NCBI GenBank assembly: GCA_011620605.1
Contig: WOYW01000010.1
Span: 1 to 64,000 of the forward strand
From: Bacteroidales bacterium
GTDB taxonomy: Bacteria > Bacteroidota > Bacteroidia > Bacteroidales > UBA932
Direction of reading: 5' to 3'
DNA length: 64,000 bases
A program made the translations under genes and the position numbers. The notes beneath the pieces were generated by a model that was not told where the DNA came from, ran no database searches, and saw only the letters and a program-made list of their open reading frames with translations. Positions 17,979-26,634 of this stretch are shown here, one piece after another (position 1 is the stretch's first letter; each line of letters starts with the position of its first letter).

Positions 17979-18916
17979 ATGTTTTCGGTAAAAATTACAG
18001 AGTCGCTGTATTTGGTGAATCTCACGGACCCGAGGTAGGCGTGCTCATTGACGGAGTTCCCCCCGGGATCCTGTTGTCAGAGGCAGATTTCATGGAAGAC
18101 ATTGCCCGACGGAAAAGTGGGGCCACCGGAACTACAAAGCGCAGGGAACCCGACGAACCCGTCATAAAAAGCGGGGTGTACAGGAATTATACATCAGGAA
18201 GTCCTTTATGCATAGTGTTTATGAACCGGGACGCCCGTCCTCAGGAATACCTGCCTTACGACGAGATAGATTCTGCCGGAAAAATGCCATTCAGGCCCGG
18301 AACTGCCGATTATACCGGGGACGTTAAATATAAAGGATTTCAGGATCCGCGCGGGGGCGGACATTTTTCAGGTCGCCTGACATTGCCCCTGGTGGCAGCG
18401 GGCGTAGTGGCCAAAAAGATCCTGGCACGCAAATACAATTCCCTTATCATTAAAGCATATCTTTCACAGGTTGGTGGAATTCCCGTGATCAAGGACCGTC
18501 CTTTACCTGAAAAAGTAAATGCTATACTCAGGCAATCGGTTGATAAAGGAGACTCACTGGGTGCAGTCATTTCCTGCGAGGTAAACGGCCTTCCTGCAGG
18601 ATTGGGCAATCCTTTTTTTGATTCCCTGGAATCATTGCTATCCCATGCCGTTTTTGCCATACCGGGAATTAAAGGCATAACATTCGGCCTGGGCTTTGAC
18701 GAAACATTGCTCACAGGATCCCAGAATCCGCATATTGGAGGAATTGCCGGAGGCATCTCCAACGGGGATCAGGTATCTTTCCAGATAGCAGTAAAACCTA
18801 CTCCCACCGTGGGTAGCCGCGGTCGTCATGACGCCTGTTTTGCTTTAAGGGTACCGGTTGTGGCAGAAGCTGTTACGGCCATAGTACTGGCCGATCTGTC
18901 CATGACACCAGCCTGA
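17975..18916 (+). CDS. aroC: Chorismate synthase, short and divergent
   Basis: A 313-residue protein (most members have 350-370) converting EPSP to chorismate with reduced FMN. The first invariant His is present in FGESHG. The second motif, normally RPxHADYT, reads RPGTADYTG, so the second invariant His is Thr; the codon is ACT. GGGHFSGRLT replaces the common GGRSSARET, a variant I recall from a clostridial-type subfamily. IGGIAGGISNG, KPTPTV and GRHDACFALR are conserved. The 4-bp overlap with aroA supports the pathway role, but the changed His raises the question of activity. It ends directly against the recA stop with no spacer. Confidence 0.85.
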   Translation: MNVFGKNYRVAVFGESHGPEVGVLIDGVPPGILLSEADFMEDIARRKSGATGTTKRREPDEPVIKSGVYRNYTSGSPLCIVFMNRDARPQEYLPYDEIDSAGKMPFRPGTADYTGDVKYKGFQDPRGGGHFSGRLTLPLVAAGVVAKKILARKYNSLIIKAYLSQVGGIPVIKDRPLPEKVNAILRQSVDKGDSLGAVISCEVNGLPAGLGNPFFDSLESLLSHAVFAIPGIKGITFGLGFDETLLTGSQNPHIGGIAGGISNGDQVSFQIAVKPTPTVGSRGRHDACFALRVPVVAEAVTAIVLADLSMTPA

Positions 18917-19960
18917 TTAGAAACCTTGTTTTTGTTCCCGGAGTGCTTTCCGTACTTTTTCTTCTATCTCTTCCTTCAACTCGGGATTGTCTTTGAGCAT
19001 TTGCCTAACCGCATCGCGTCCCTGTCCTATCTTGGTATCGCCGTAACTGAACCAGGATCCGCTTTTCTTAATGATGTTCAGTTCAACTCCCAGGTCAATA
19101 ATCTCTCCGGTCAGAGATATGCCTTCCCCGAACATGATGTCAAACTCGGCTTTTTTAAACGGCGGAGCCATCTTGTTTTTGACCACTTTTACGCGCACGT
19201 GATTTCCGGTAGCATCTTCCCCGTCTTTAAGCTGGGTGGTACGACGTACATCAATCCGTATGGTAGCGTAAAATTTGAGTGCGTTTCCTCCTGTAGTCGT
19301 TTCCGGATTTCCGAACATAATGCCGATCTTTTCCCTTAACTGGTTGATAAATACACAGGTAGTGTTAGTCCGGCTAATGTTTGCCGTTAATTTCCTCAGG
19401 GCCTGCGACATGAGTCTTGCCTGGAGTCCCATTTTGGAGTCTCCCATTTCGCCTTCTATCTCCGCCTTGGGAGTCAATGCCGCAACGGAGTCTATGACTA
19501 CAATATCAATAGCTCCGGAGCGGATCAAATGATCTGCAACCTCAAGCGCCTGTTCTCCGTTGTCGGGTTGTGATATGAGCAGGGTGTCCACATTTACGCC
19601 CAATTGCTGTGCGTAATTGCGGTCAAAGGCATGCTCGGCATCAATAATGGCCGCTATCCCACCCAGTTTCTGGGCCTCGGCAATTGCGTGGATGGCTAAA
19701 GTGGTCTTCCCGCTTGACTCGGGTCCGTATATTTCCACAACGCGACCCCTGGGATAACCGCCTATTCCCAGTGCATAATCCAGACCGATAGATCCCGACG
19801 GGATCACCGATACATCCCACTTGGGCTGATCGCCCAGTTTCATAATAGTTCCTTTCCCGAAATCCTTTTCGATCTTATCCAGGGTTGCCTGGAGAGCTTT
19901 GAATTTTTCCGGGTTGACGGCTGCTCCTCCTTTTACTTCTTCTGCACTTACTTTTGCCAT
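18917..19960 (-). CDS. recA: Recombinase RecA
   Basis: A 347-residue strand-exchange protein and SOS coprotease. Walker A is GPESSGKTT, Walker B is [10 protein letters not shown], and the MAW-like start [22 protein letters not shown] and loop 2 region [15 protein letters not shown] are intact. The ATG at 19960 ([12 protein letters not shown]) is chosen over the listed start at 20008, which adds 16 residues crossing the promoter. It is convergent with aroC with zero spacing and divergent from rlmN-recX, so its inhibitor RecX is made from the opposite strand. No LexA box was recognised. Confidence 0.98.
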   Translation of the reverse strand: MAKVSAEEVKGGAAVNPEKFKALQATLDKIEKDFGKGTIMKLGDQPKWDVSVIPSGSIGLDYALGIGGYPRGRVVEIYGPESSGKTTLAIHAIAEAQKLGGIAAIIDAEHAFDRNYAQQLGVNVDTLLISQPDNGEQALEVADHLIRSGAIDIVVIDSVAALTPKAEIEGEMGDSKMGLQARLMSQALRKLTANISRTNTTCVFINQLREKIGIMFGNPETTTGGNALKFYATIRIDVRRTTQLKDGEDATGNHVRVKVVKNKMAPPFKKAEFDIMFGEGISLTGEIIDLGVELNIIKKSGSWFSYGDTKIGQGRDAVRQMLKDNPELKEEIEEKVRKALREQKQGF

Positions 19961-19985
19961 GATATTTTGATTAATGATTAGACAA

Positions 19986-19993
19986 CAAATATA
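19986..19993 (-). promoter_or_regulatory. Putative recA -7 element
   Basis: TATATTTG on the minus strand (plus-strand CAAATATA) lies 25 bp before the recA ATG. No matching -33 element was found at the expected spacing. Confidence 0.5.
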
Positions 19994-20015
19994 CAAATTC
20001 ACAGACAAAATACCC

Positions 20016-20023
20016 TATCTTTG
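20016..20023 (+). promoter_or_regulatory. Putative rlmN -7 element, 4 nt from the start codon
   Basis: TATCTTTG is followed by GAAAC and the rlmN ATG at 20028. If used, transcription would begin at or next to the start codon, giving a leaderless mRNA. No clear -33 element was found. Confidence 0.45.
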
Positions 20024-20027
20024 AAAC

Positions 20028-21053
20028 ATGAAAGAATGGTTGTTGGGAAAAAATCCCGATCAGTTACGGGAAGTTACGGATTCCTACGGATTGCCTTCTT
20101 TTTCGGCCGGACAAATTGCCCGGTGGATCTACCACAACAAGGTCAGGGACATAGGGGAAATGACCAACCTGCCCAAAGAGGCCAGGGAAAAGATCTCTGA
20201 AAAATACCAGGTAGGAGGATGGCTCCCGGCAGATGTACAGGAATCTGCTGACGGTACAAAAAAATACCTGTTTCCCACGGCAGCCGGTTCCCATACCGGA
20301 ATTGAAGCCGTGATGATCCCCGATGAAGACAGGACTACATTGTGTTTGTCTTCACAGGTGGGATGCCGCCTGGGCTGTGCTTTCTGCATGACGGCCCGGA
20401 TGGGGTTCCAGGGACAACTCAGTGCCGGGGAGATAGTAAGTCAGTACCTGAATGTCCAGGAAACCGGACTACTGACCAATGTGGTGTATATGGGCATGGG
20501 AGAGCCCCTGGACAACTGGAAAGAGGTATTACGTTCCCTGGAGATCTTTACCTCTTCCTGGGGGTTTGCATGGAGTCCGCGGCGCATAACAGTCTCAACA
20601 TCGGGTATCCTGCCCGTACTGGATGCGTTCATGGAAAAAACACAGGCGCACCTGGCCGTGAGTCTGCACAATCCATTTGATGCAGAACGCAGGCAGCTTA
20701 TGCCGGTACAAAAGGCTTATCCGGTCAGTAAAATAATCCGGAAACTGAGAGAGTATGATTTCAGCGGGCAACGCAGGCTGAGTTTTGAATACATTCTTTT
20801 TGACGGATGGAACGATACCCAAAGGCATGCAGCTGCCTTGCTGCAATTGTTGCGGGGAATGGATTGCCGGGTGAACCTGATACGTTTTCACCCAATTCCC
20901 GGCTTTTCCTTGAAGCCATCAAAAGAAGCGGCCGTCAATGTGTTTCTGACACGATTGAACAAAGCCGGCCTGGTTACTACAGTGAGGGCTTCCCGGGGAC
21001 GGGATATCCTGGCGGCGTGCGGCATGTTGAGCGTAAAGAAAAAAGATGAGTGA
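20028..21053 (+). CDS. rlmN: Dual-specificity 23S rRNA/tRNA adenine C2-methyltransferase RlmN
   Basis: A 341-residue radical-SAM methyltransferase acting on A2503 of 23S rRNA and A37 of some tRNAs. The cluster motif CRLGCAFC is followed by MTARMGFQG. YMGMGEPLDN, SPRRITVSTSG and AHLAVSLHNP are family motifs, and the C-terminal catalytic Cys is in LAACGML. The length is typical. recX follows with a 1-bp stop-start overlap, and recA is transcribed divergently from the 67-bp gap. Confidence 0.96.
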   Translation: MKEWLLGKNPDQLREVTDSYGLPSFSAGQIARWIYHNKVRDIGEMTNLPKEAREKISEKYQVGGWLPADVQESADGTKKYLFPTAAGSHTGIEAVMIPDEDRTTLCLSSQVGCRLGCAFCMTARMGFQGQLSAGEIVSQYLNVQETGLLTNVVYMGMGEPLDNWKEVLRSLEIFTSSWGFAWSPRRITVSTSGILPVLDAFMEKTQAHLAVSLHNPFDAERRQLMPVQKAYPVSKIIRKLREYDFSGQRRLSFEYILFDGWNDTQRHAAALLQLLRGMDCRVNLIRFHPIPGFSLKPSKEAAVNVFLTRLNKAGLVTTVRASRGRDILAACGMLSVKKKDE

Positions 21054-21517
21054 TGAAACGGGAAGAATTCAACAAGTATCTGGGAAGGATGCAGGCTTTG
21101 TGCAGCCGGAGCGAGAAATGCAGGGCAGATATCCAAAAAAAACTGCAACAGAAGGACATAACTTACAAAGATATTAATAATATTTTGCAGGCTTTGGAGA
21201 AAGAAGGATTCATTGACGAAGTGCGTTATACCAAGGCATATGTGCATGATAAAAGTCGGATGCAGGGGTGGGGACCGAGGAAGATCTCGGGTATGCTTAA
21301 GATGAAAGGGATCCGGCAAGAAATCATTGAAAGTGCTCTGATTCAGCTAGATGAGGAGTTGCTTATGACCAGGTTAAAGGATGCAATCAACAAGAAAGAC
21401 AAAACCATAAAGGAAACGGATCCGGTTAAGCGGCGTGCCAGACTGGTCCGGTTCGGTATAAGTAAGGGTTATAATTTCTGGCAGGTACTAAGGGTTTTGG
21501 AAATATTAAAAAGATGA
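21053..21517 (+). CDS. recX: RecA regulator RecX
   Basis: A 154-residue all-helical protein that modulates RecA filaments. It has the tandem three-helix repeats of RecX: CSRSEKCRADIQKKLQQK, then ALEKEGFIDEVRYTKAYVHDKSRMQGWGPRKISGMLKMKGI. The ATG at 21053 shares one base with the rlmN stop (TGATG); the listed GTG at 21050 only adds one residue. It sits on the far side of rlmN from recA, so the pair is close but not co-transcribed. Confidence 0.9.
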   Translation: MKREEFNKYLGRMQALCSRSEKCRADIQKKLQQKDITYKDINNILQALEKEGFIDEVRYTKAYVHDKSRMQGWGPRKISGMLKMKGIRQEIIESALIQLDEELLMTRLKDAINKKDKTIKETDPVKRRARLVRFGISKGYNFWQVLRVLEILKR

Positions 21518-21535
21518 AAACTAATCAAATATTTT

Positions 21536-21564
21536 TTGCATAATTGAAATTCTTGTTATATTTG
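21536..21564 (+). promoter_or_regulatory. Strong promoter of the 57-residue small protein gene
   Basis: TTG (21536-21538, within TTTTTTG) and TATATTTG (21557-21564) are separated by 18 bp. The small ORF begins 48 bp further on. This is one of the best promoter matches in the window. Confidence 0.7.
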
Positions 21565-21612
21565 TGCTTTAGAAATTAAGCCATTTAATTACTAAACTAA
21601 AATAATATTGTT

Positions 21613-21786
21613 ATGACAATTTTAGACATCACATTGCAGCCGATCTACAATCTTTTAGGCGAGATCTGGAATTTACTGTTTGGAAGTGCCGGAGCATGGG
21701 CAGATGACCTCTTTGTTGTTCTGAACCATATTTGGGACATTTTCCAGGGAATCTTTACATTTGTAATAACAGGCGGAGCAGCTTAA
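21613..21786 (+). CDS. Uncharacterised 57-residue hydrophobic/amphipathic small protein
   Basis: Not in the ORF track because it is shorter than 60 codons. The reading frame ATG-TAA gives a 57-residue protein starting MTILDITLQPIYNLLGEIWN and ending FVITGGAA. It is rich in Trp, Phe, Leu and Ile with few charged residues: four Asp, one Glu, one His, and no Lys or Arg. Two helices separated by GSAGAWAD are likely, and the second could lie in or along a membrane. A good promoter lies upstream and a terminator just downstream, so it is a single-gene unit. I do not recognise a family. It could be a membrane peptide, a secreted self-assembling peptide or a toxin-like peptide; the sequence does not decide. 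Confidence 0.7.
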   Translation: MTILDITLQPIYNLLGEIWNLLFGSAGAWADDLFVVLNHIWDIFQGIFTFVITGGAA

Positions 21787-21824
21787 ATTTTTCGCTAACA
21801 ATTACTGATCAGTACCTTAATAAC

Positions 21825-21855
21825 AAGGCTGTCTCGTACGAAGGCAGCTTTTTTT
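21825..21855 (+). terminator. Terminator of the small protein gene
   Basis: AAGGCTGTCT pairs imperfectly with AAGGCAGCTT around a CGTACG centre and is followed by seven T. It lies 38 bp after the small ORF and directly before the YgjP-type gene, whose ATG is at 21860. Confidence 0.65.
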
Positions 21856-21859
21856 GCTT

Positions 21860-22405
21860 ATGGGGAACTGTAAAGCAGGGGACATCGTCTTTACTTTAAA
21901 TAAAAGCACGCGAAGATCATTGGGAATTACAGTCAGGAAGGACGGGTCGGTTCACGTGAGGGCTCCTTTCTGGCTTAGTTCCAGCGAAGTGATACGCATG
22001 GTATCCTCAAAAGCTGCATGGATACAAGCCAGACAAAAAGCCCTTGAAAAAGAACCCGTGCTGCCATCCGGTAAAACTGAACTTAACCGGCTCAGGAAAG
22101 AAGCTATGTTAAAGTTTCTGGATATTGCCGCTCCATGGGTGGAACAGTTCAAAAAGAAGTACGGTGTCGAACCTAAAAAATGGACAGTCCGAACTATGAA
22201 CACACGTTGGGGAAGCTGTTCTTCGGCTACGGGAAGGATTACACTCAACACCAAATTGTATTATAAACCCGATGAATGCGTGGAATATGTAATCGTCCAC
22301 GAGTTGTGCCATCTGATCCATCCGGATCACGGAAAAGGCTTTTATGCCCTGCTGGAAAAAGAACTACCGGAGTGGAAGCGTAGGAGAAAGCAATTAAAAG
22401 CTTAA
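21860..22405 (+). CDS. YgjP/WLM-type zinc metallopeptidase
   Basis: A 181-residue M48-related metallopeptidase-like protein. The zinc motif HELCHLIHPDHGKGFY gives HExxH plus a downstream His. MNTRWGSCSSATGRITLNTKL is the conserved YgjP signature, and the N-terminal RRSLGITVRKDGSVHVRAP is also typical. The ATG at 21860 is taken because the listed TTG (21854) lies in the terminator T run. Biological substrates of this family are unknown. prfB follows after 12 bp and may be co-transcribed. Confidence 0.85.
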   Translation: MGNCKAGDIVFTLNKSTRRSLGITVRKDGSVHVRAPFWLSSSEVIRMVSSKAAWIQARQKALEKEPVLPSGKTELNRLRKEAMLKFLDIAAPWVEQFKKKYGVEPKKWTVRTMNTRWGSCSSATGRITLNTKLYYKPDECVEYVIVHELCHLIHPDHGKGFYALLEKELPEWKRRRKQLKA

Positions 22406-22417
22406 ATTTACAGTATT

Positions 22418-23504
22418 ATGATATATTCCGCAGATAATTATAAAAACCTGTTGCAACGCGGGCAACGGTTGAGGAGGTTTCTTTGAGGTAGAAACCCGTG
22501 AAAAAGAATGGCAGTCCCTGACCGAACGTTCTCAACAGCCCGATTTCTGGAACAATCCCAAAGAGGCGGAGGCGATCCTGAAAAAGCAGTCCGCCCTGAA
22601 AACCTCTCTGGATGCTTATTACCGCATCCGCGAAGGCCTGGAAGATCTGCAGGTGCTTGCCGAGTTGGAGGCATCGCAGGAGGAGCTGGACCGCCAGACA
22701 GACAAAGTGCTGGACTGGATCGAGCAGGAAGAGCTCAAAAGCATGCTTAGCTGCGAAGGAGATGACCTGGGGGCTTTGCTGAAGATCAATTCAGGTGCAG
22801 GAGGAACCGAAAGCAACGACTGGTCCGCCATGCTTATGCGAATGTATATCCGCTGGGGCGAAAGGAACGGGTACAAAGTCAGGGTGCACGACATCCTGGA
22901 AGGCGAGGAGGCGGGGATCAAATCCTGTACCCTGGAGTTCGAAGGAAAATATGCCTACGGGTATTTAAAAGCCGAGAACGGGGTTCACCGCCTTGTGCGC
23001 ATTTCGCCTTTCAATGCGCAAGGTAAACGCCAGACAACCTTTTCGTCTGTGTTCGTTTATCCTGCTGTGGATGATTCCATAGAGATAGAGATCAATCCTG
23101 CAGACCTGGAATGGGATACTTACCGCTCCAGCGGGGCAGGCGGCCAAAATGTAAATAAGGTAGAAACCGGTGTACGTGTACGACACCTGCCTACCGGGAT
23201 CGTTGTAGAAAACACGGAAACAAGAAGTCAGTTTGATAACCGGCAGAACGCCCTTCGTATTCTGAAGTCCCATTTGTATGAAATAGAACTTGAAAAACGA
23301 AGGGAAAAGGAATCGCAACTGGAAGGACAGAAGAAAAAGATCGAATGGGGATCCCAGATTCGTTCCTATACGCTTCATCCTTATAAAATGGTTAAAGACC
23401 ACAGGACAGGTTATGAAATGACAGACACCCAGGCCGTTTTGGATGGTGACCTGAACAGGTTCATTCACACCTATCTTCTGGGAGGTTCATCAAATGGCAC
23501 TTAA
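22418..23504 (+). CDS. prfB: Peptide chain release factor 2 (programmed +1 frameshift)
   Basis: RF2 recognises UGA and UAA stop codons. The ORF track lists only the part from 22653. The gene begins at ATG 22418 (MIYSADNYKNLLQRGQRLRRFL) and meets an in-frame TGA at 22484. Skipping T22484 continues in the frame EVETREKEWQSL through to 23504, giving about 361 residues, normal for RF2. The GGQ motif is SSGAGGQNVNKVETGVRV. The anticodon-like SPF tripeptide is in RISPFNAQGKRQ, which identifies RF2 and not RF1. The last 11 bp overlap the helicase gene. Coordinates are join(22418..22483,22485..23504). Confidence 0.95.
22471..22486 (+). promoter_or_regulatory. prfB autoregulatory frameshift site
   Basis: An internal Shine-Dalgarno-like AGGAGG (22472-22477) is followed by TTT CTT TGA. 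The slippery CTT (22481-22483) precedes the UGA stop (22484-22486). Low RF2 lets the ribosome slip +1 over the T, restoring the frame. The base after the stop is G, where the well-known E. coli site has C. Base pairing of AGGAGG with the CCTCC anti-SD of this genome's own 16S rRNA is complete. Confidence 0.92.
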
Positions 23505-26500
23505 GGTATACAAAGCTTCTGCCGGAACAGGGAAAACGTACCGTCTGACGTTGATGTACCTTTCCCTTGTGCTGGGTAATGCTGCGCGTTTTGACCCAAA
23601 TGCTTTTGCCGGAATATTAGCCGTAACCTTTACCAATAAAGCCACCGAAGAAATGAAAGCCAGGATCCTGGATACGCTGGAATCACTGGCCAAAGGGAAA
23701 GCTTCACGTTTTGCTGATGATCTTAGCCGGGAAACGGGGCTGTCTTTTGACACACTGGTTAGACGTGCCGGGCTGGTTCACCAAAATCTGCTGCACCGGT
23801 ATTCCGGTTTTTCCGTATCCACACTGGATGCCTTCTTTCAGAAAGTCCTCCGTTCTTTTATTTTGGAGGCCGGGCTTAGCACGGGTTATTCCGTAGATAC
23901 CGACACGGATTTTTTGCTGAAGAATACAGCTGGACAGATCGTGATGAAAATTCCCGAAGATGCTTCTTTAAGATCCTGGTTTGGGGAGTTGATCCGGGAT
24001 AAGGTTTCCAGGGCAGACAGGTGGGATGTCGTGGATCTTTTGAAACAGGTCGGTAAACAGGCTACACGCGAATCCTTCAGGGCAATGGGAGAAGCTTTTT
24101 CCAACAAGATCTCTGACAGGGAATTTCTGAAAGAATTCATGAAGCAAAATAATGCAATCATAGATTCTTACCAGCAAACCATGAAGCGTTTTGGGAAGAA
24201 AGCCCTTAAAATAATTGATGATCAGGGTTTTGTCACGTGGGATTTTCCCCATAAAAGGGGTTCGTTTGCCCGCTATTTTGAAAAGATCTCCGCATCACAT
24301 CCTTCAACCGACGCATTTATTCCGGGGGTACGCGTTCTGGAAGCAATGGATGGTAATGAATCAGTATGGTACAATACTAAATCCCCTGAAGGGCTTCAAA
24401 AGTTGCAAGCCTTACTCATGCCGGTATTGCAGGAAATTTCAGAACATCATTCCGCATACTTTAAAATTTACGTTACAGCACTTTGTGTCAGGGATCAATT
24501 GCCTCAAATGGGATTACTAGCCGATGTGATCACTACTATGCGCCGGATACAGGAAGAAAACAACACCCTGGATATAGGGGATTCCACATACATTCTCAAC
24601 AAGCTGGTAGGAGACGGGAATACGCCCTTTATTTATGAACGAATAGGTGCAAGTTACGTATCTTTTTTACTGGATGAATTCCAGGATACTTCATACCTGC
24701 AATGGCAGAACATGTATCCCCTTTTAATCAACGGGCTGGCTCAGGGAGCCGATTCCCTTGTTGTAGGAGACGTAAAACAATCCATATACAGATGGCGTAA
24801 CAGCGACTGGCGAATACTGGGTGAACAGATAACGGCAGACACCCTGCTTCAAAAACACGGTGTGGATCTGTATACATTGAAGACCAACTGGAGGAGCAAA
24901 AAAGAGATTGTAACATTTGTGAACGATCTCATAGAAAATGTGAAGAATTCACTCAATAGTATCATTGCCGCTAAGATCGACGACAGTGACGGATTGAACG
25001 GGGAAGAAAAGCATTATCTGGAAAACCTGCTGAACAATTCGTATGCTGACTTCAGGGAAACGGTGCCCGATATGGATAACAGGGAATCTTGCGGTTATGT
25101 TCAGATAAATACATTCAATGCAGAGGAAAGCAGCCGGGCAGAAGACAAAGCACTTAAGGCCTTAAAAGATGAGTTAATCGCTTTAATAGCAAGAGGATAT
25201 GCTCCTTCTGACATACTCATACTGGTTAGGTCAAAAGAAAATGCCCGTACCATAACGCATTATTTGCTGCAAAACGAAATGGAACACCCGGATGAAGCTG
25301 CAATGATGCCCCGGGTTATCTCCGAAGATGCTCTATACCTGTCTTCTTCTCCCCACGTGATCCTTGCCGTGGCCGTTTTAAAGTTAAGTCACTATCCACA
25401 GGATACCTGTAATGCGCAAACGGTTCTCAGACTGTCTGAAGACTATGGGAAAAAGGATATTTCAGAGGACAGTGATTTTCTGGAACGTCTGCGTTTTATG
25501 CCCCTGGCCGACGCCATGGAAGCCATTATTCAAAAAATGGAATGGACAAAATGCAGGGAAGCAATTCCTTATTTACAGGAATTGCACGATGCGTTGCTCC
25601 GGTTCTCCGGAAGGGACAGCGGAGGCGTTTATGCCTTTCTCAAATGGTGGGATGCCAGGGGCAAGGAAACAATGCTCACTGCAGATCCGCCAACAAATAC
25701 GGTCCGTTTACTGACTATACATAAGGCCAAAGGCCTTGAATCCCCTGTGGTGATCATTCCGTTTTGCGACTGGCCTCTGGATTCCAGGGCAGGAACATCC
25801 GTGTTGTGGACAAAAACTTCCGTGGAACCGTTCAACCTTTTGGAACAATTGCCCGTTGTTTATGACAACCGGCTGATGCATACCTATTTTGCGCCGGATT
25901 ATTACCTCGAATATTCACAAAGGATCCTGGATGCGCTGAATTTATTATATGTTGCGGTGACCAGGCCAAGGGACGAATTATATATTTTCCTGCCTTTTTC
26001 TGAAAAAAAATCACAAGACAATATTGCCAATCCTGTTCGTGAGGCACTTCCCTTCCAGACACACACCAATGATGAAATTCTGCGCTTCGGCGAACAGGCT
26101 CCCTTTATCCATAACCAAGGAAAGCCTTCCGGGGCTTACCGGTTGGAAGAATACCCTTCAGCCGCTTTTAGCGATAAATTAAAACTGGTATACCGTGAAG
26201 ACGCTTTTGAATATTCACCTTCAGATTCAATGCGCCAGTGGGGACTGGCACTTCATAAAGCAATGTCCCGTATAGAAACCATTGACCAGGTCGGACAGAT
26301 CTTACATGTGTTGGTGCAGGAAGGGGAACTGGCAGGTAACAGGGAAACAGCGGAACAGTTTACCCGTGCCATAGAAAAAACATTGTCAGATCCTGAAATA
26401 TCAGGATGGTTTGACGGATCATGGAAAGTAAGGAACGAGGCCTCTGTCCTGGGTCCTTTTGGTAAACTCCGACCGGACAGGGTCATGGAAAAAGAAGGCC

Positions 26501-26634
26501 GGACAGTGATCCTGGATTACAAATTCGGACAGCCCGATCCCGCACATGAACGACAGATGAAAAAATACGTGGAAGTTTTACAACGCATGGGTTATACTTC
26601 CGTTGAAGGGCACGTACTTTATATAGATCGTTAA
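23494..26634 (+). CDS. AddA/RecB-like UvrD-family helicase-nuclease
   Basis: A 1046-residue protein predicted to process double-strand DNA ends for RecA. Walker A is KASAGTGKTY (motif I) near the N-terminus; motif Ia is LAVTFTNKATEEM. Motif II is LLDEFQDTS, motif III VGDVKQSIYRWR, motif IV region LKTNWRSKKEIV, motif V TIHKAKGLESPVVIIP and motif VI YVAVTRPRDEL. The C-terminus carries a PD-(D/E)XK nuclease core (GKLRPDRVM, TVILDYKFGQ), as in AddA and RecB. The usual AddB partner is not beside it. The gene starts inside the last 11 bp of prfB and its end overlaps the convergent amidohydrolase by 4 bp. Confidence 0.9.
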   Translation: MALKVYKASAGTGKTYRLTLMYLSLVLGNAARFDPNAFAGILAVTFTNKATEEMKARILDTLESLAKGKASRFADDLSRETGLSFDTLVRRAGLVHQNLLHRYSGFSVSTLDAFFQKVLRSFILEAGLSTGYSVDTDTDFLLKNTAGQIVMKIPEDASLRSWFGELIRDKVSRADRWDVVDLLKQVGKQATRESFRAMGEAFSNKISDREFLKEFMKQNNAIIDSYQQTMKRFGKKALKIIDDQGFVTWDFPHKRGSFARYFEKISASHPSTDAFIPGVRVLEAMDGNESVWYNTKSPEGLQKLQALLMPVLQEISEHHSAYFKIYVTALCVRDQLPQMGLLADVITTMRRIQEENNTLDIGDSTYILNKLVGDGNTPFIYERIGASYVSFLLDEFQDTSYLQWQNMYPLLINGLAQGADSLVVGDVKQSIYRWRNSDWRILGEQITADTLLQKHGVDLYTLKTNWRSKKEIVTFVNDLIENVKNSLNSIIAAKIDDSDGLNGEEKHYLENLLNNSYADFRETVPDMDNRESCGYVQINTFNAEESSRAEDKALKALKDELIALIARGYAPSDILILVRSKENARTITHYLLQNEMEHPDEAAMMPRVISEDALYLSSSPHVILAVAVLKLSHYPQDTCNAQTVLRLSEDYGKKDISEDSDFLERLRFMPLADAMEAIIQKMEWTKCREAIPYLQELHDALLRFSGRDSGGVYAFLKWWDARGKETMLTADPPTNTVRLLTIHKAKGLESPVVIIPFCDWPLDSRAGTSVLWTKTSVEPFNLLEQLPVVYDNRLMHTYFAPDYYLEYSQRILDALNLLYVAVTRPRDELYIFLPFSEKKSQDNIANPVREALPFQTHTNDEILRFGEQAPFIHNQGKPSGAYRLEEYPSAAFSDKLKLVYREDAFEYSPSDSMRQWGLALHKAMSRIETIDQVGQILHVLVQEGELAGNRETAEQFTRAIEKTLSDPEISGWFDGSWKVRNEASVLGPFGKLRPDRVMEKEGRTVILDYKFGQPDPAHERQMKKYVEVLQRMGYTSVEGHVLYIDR

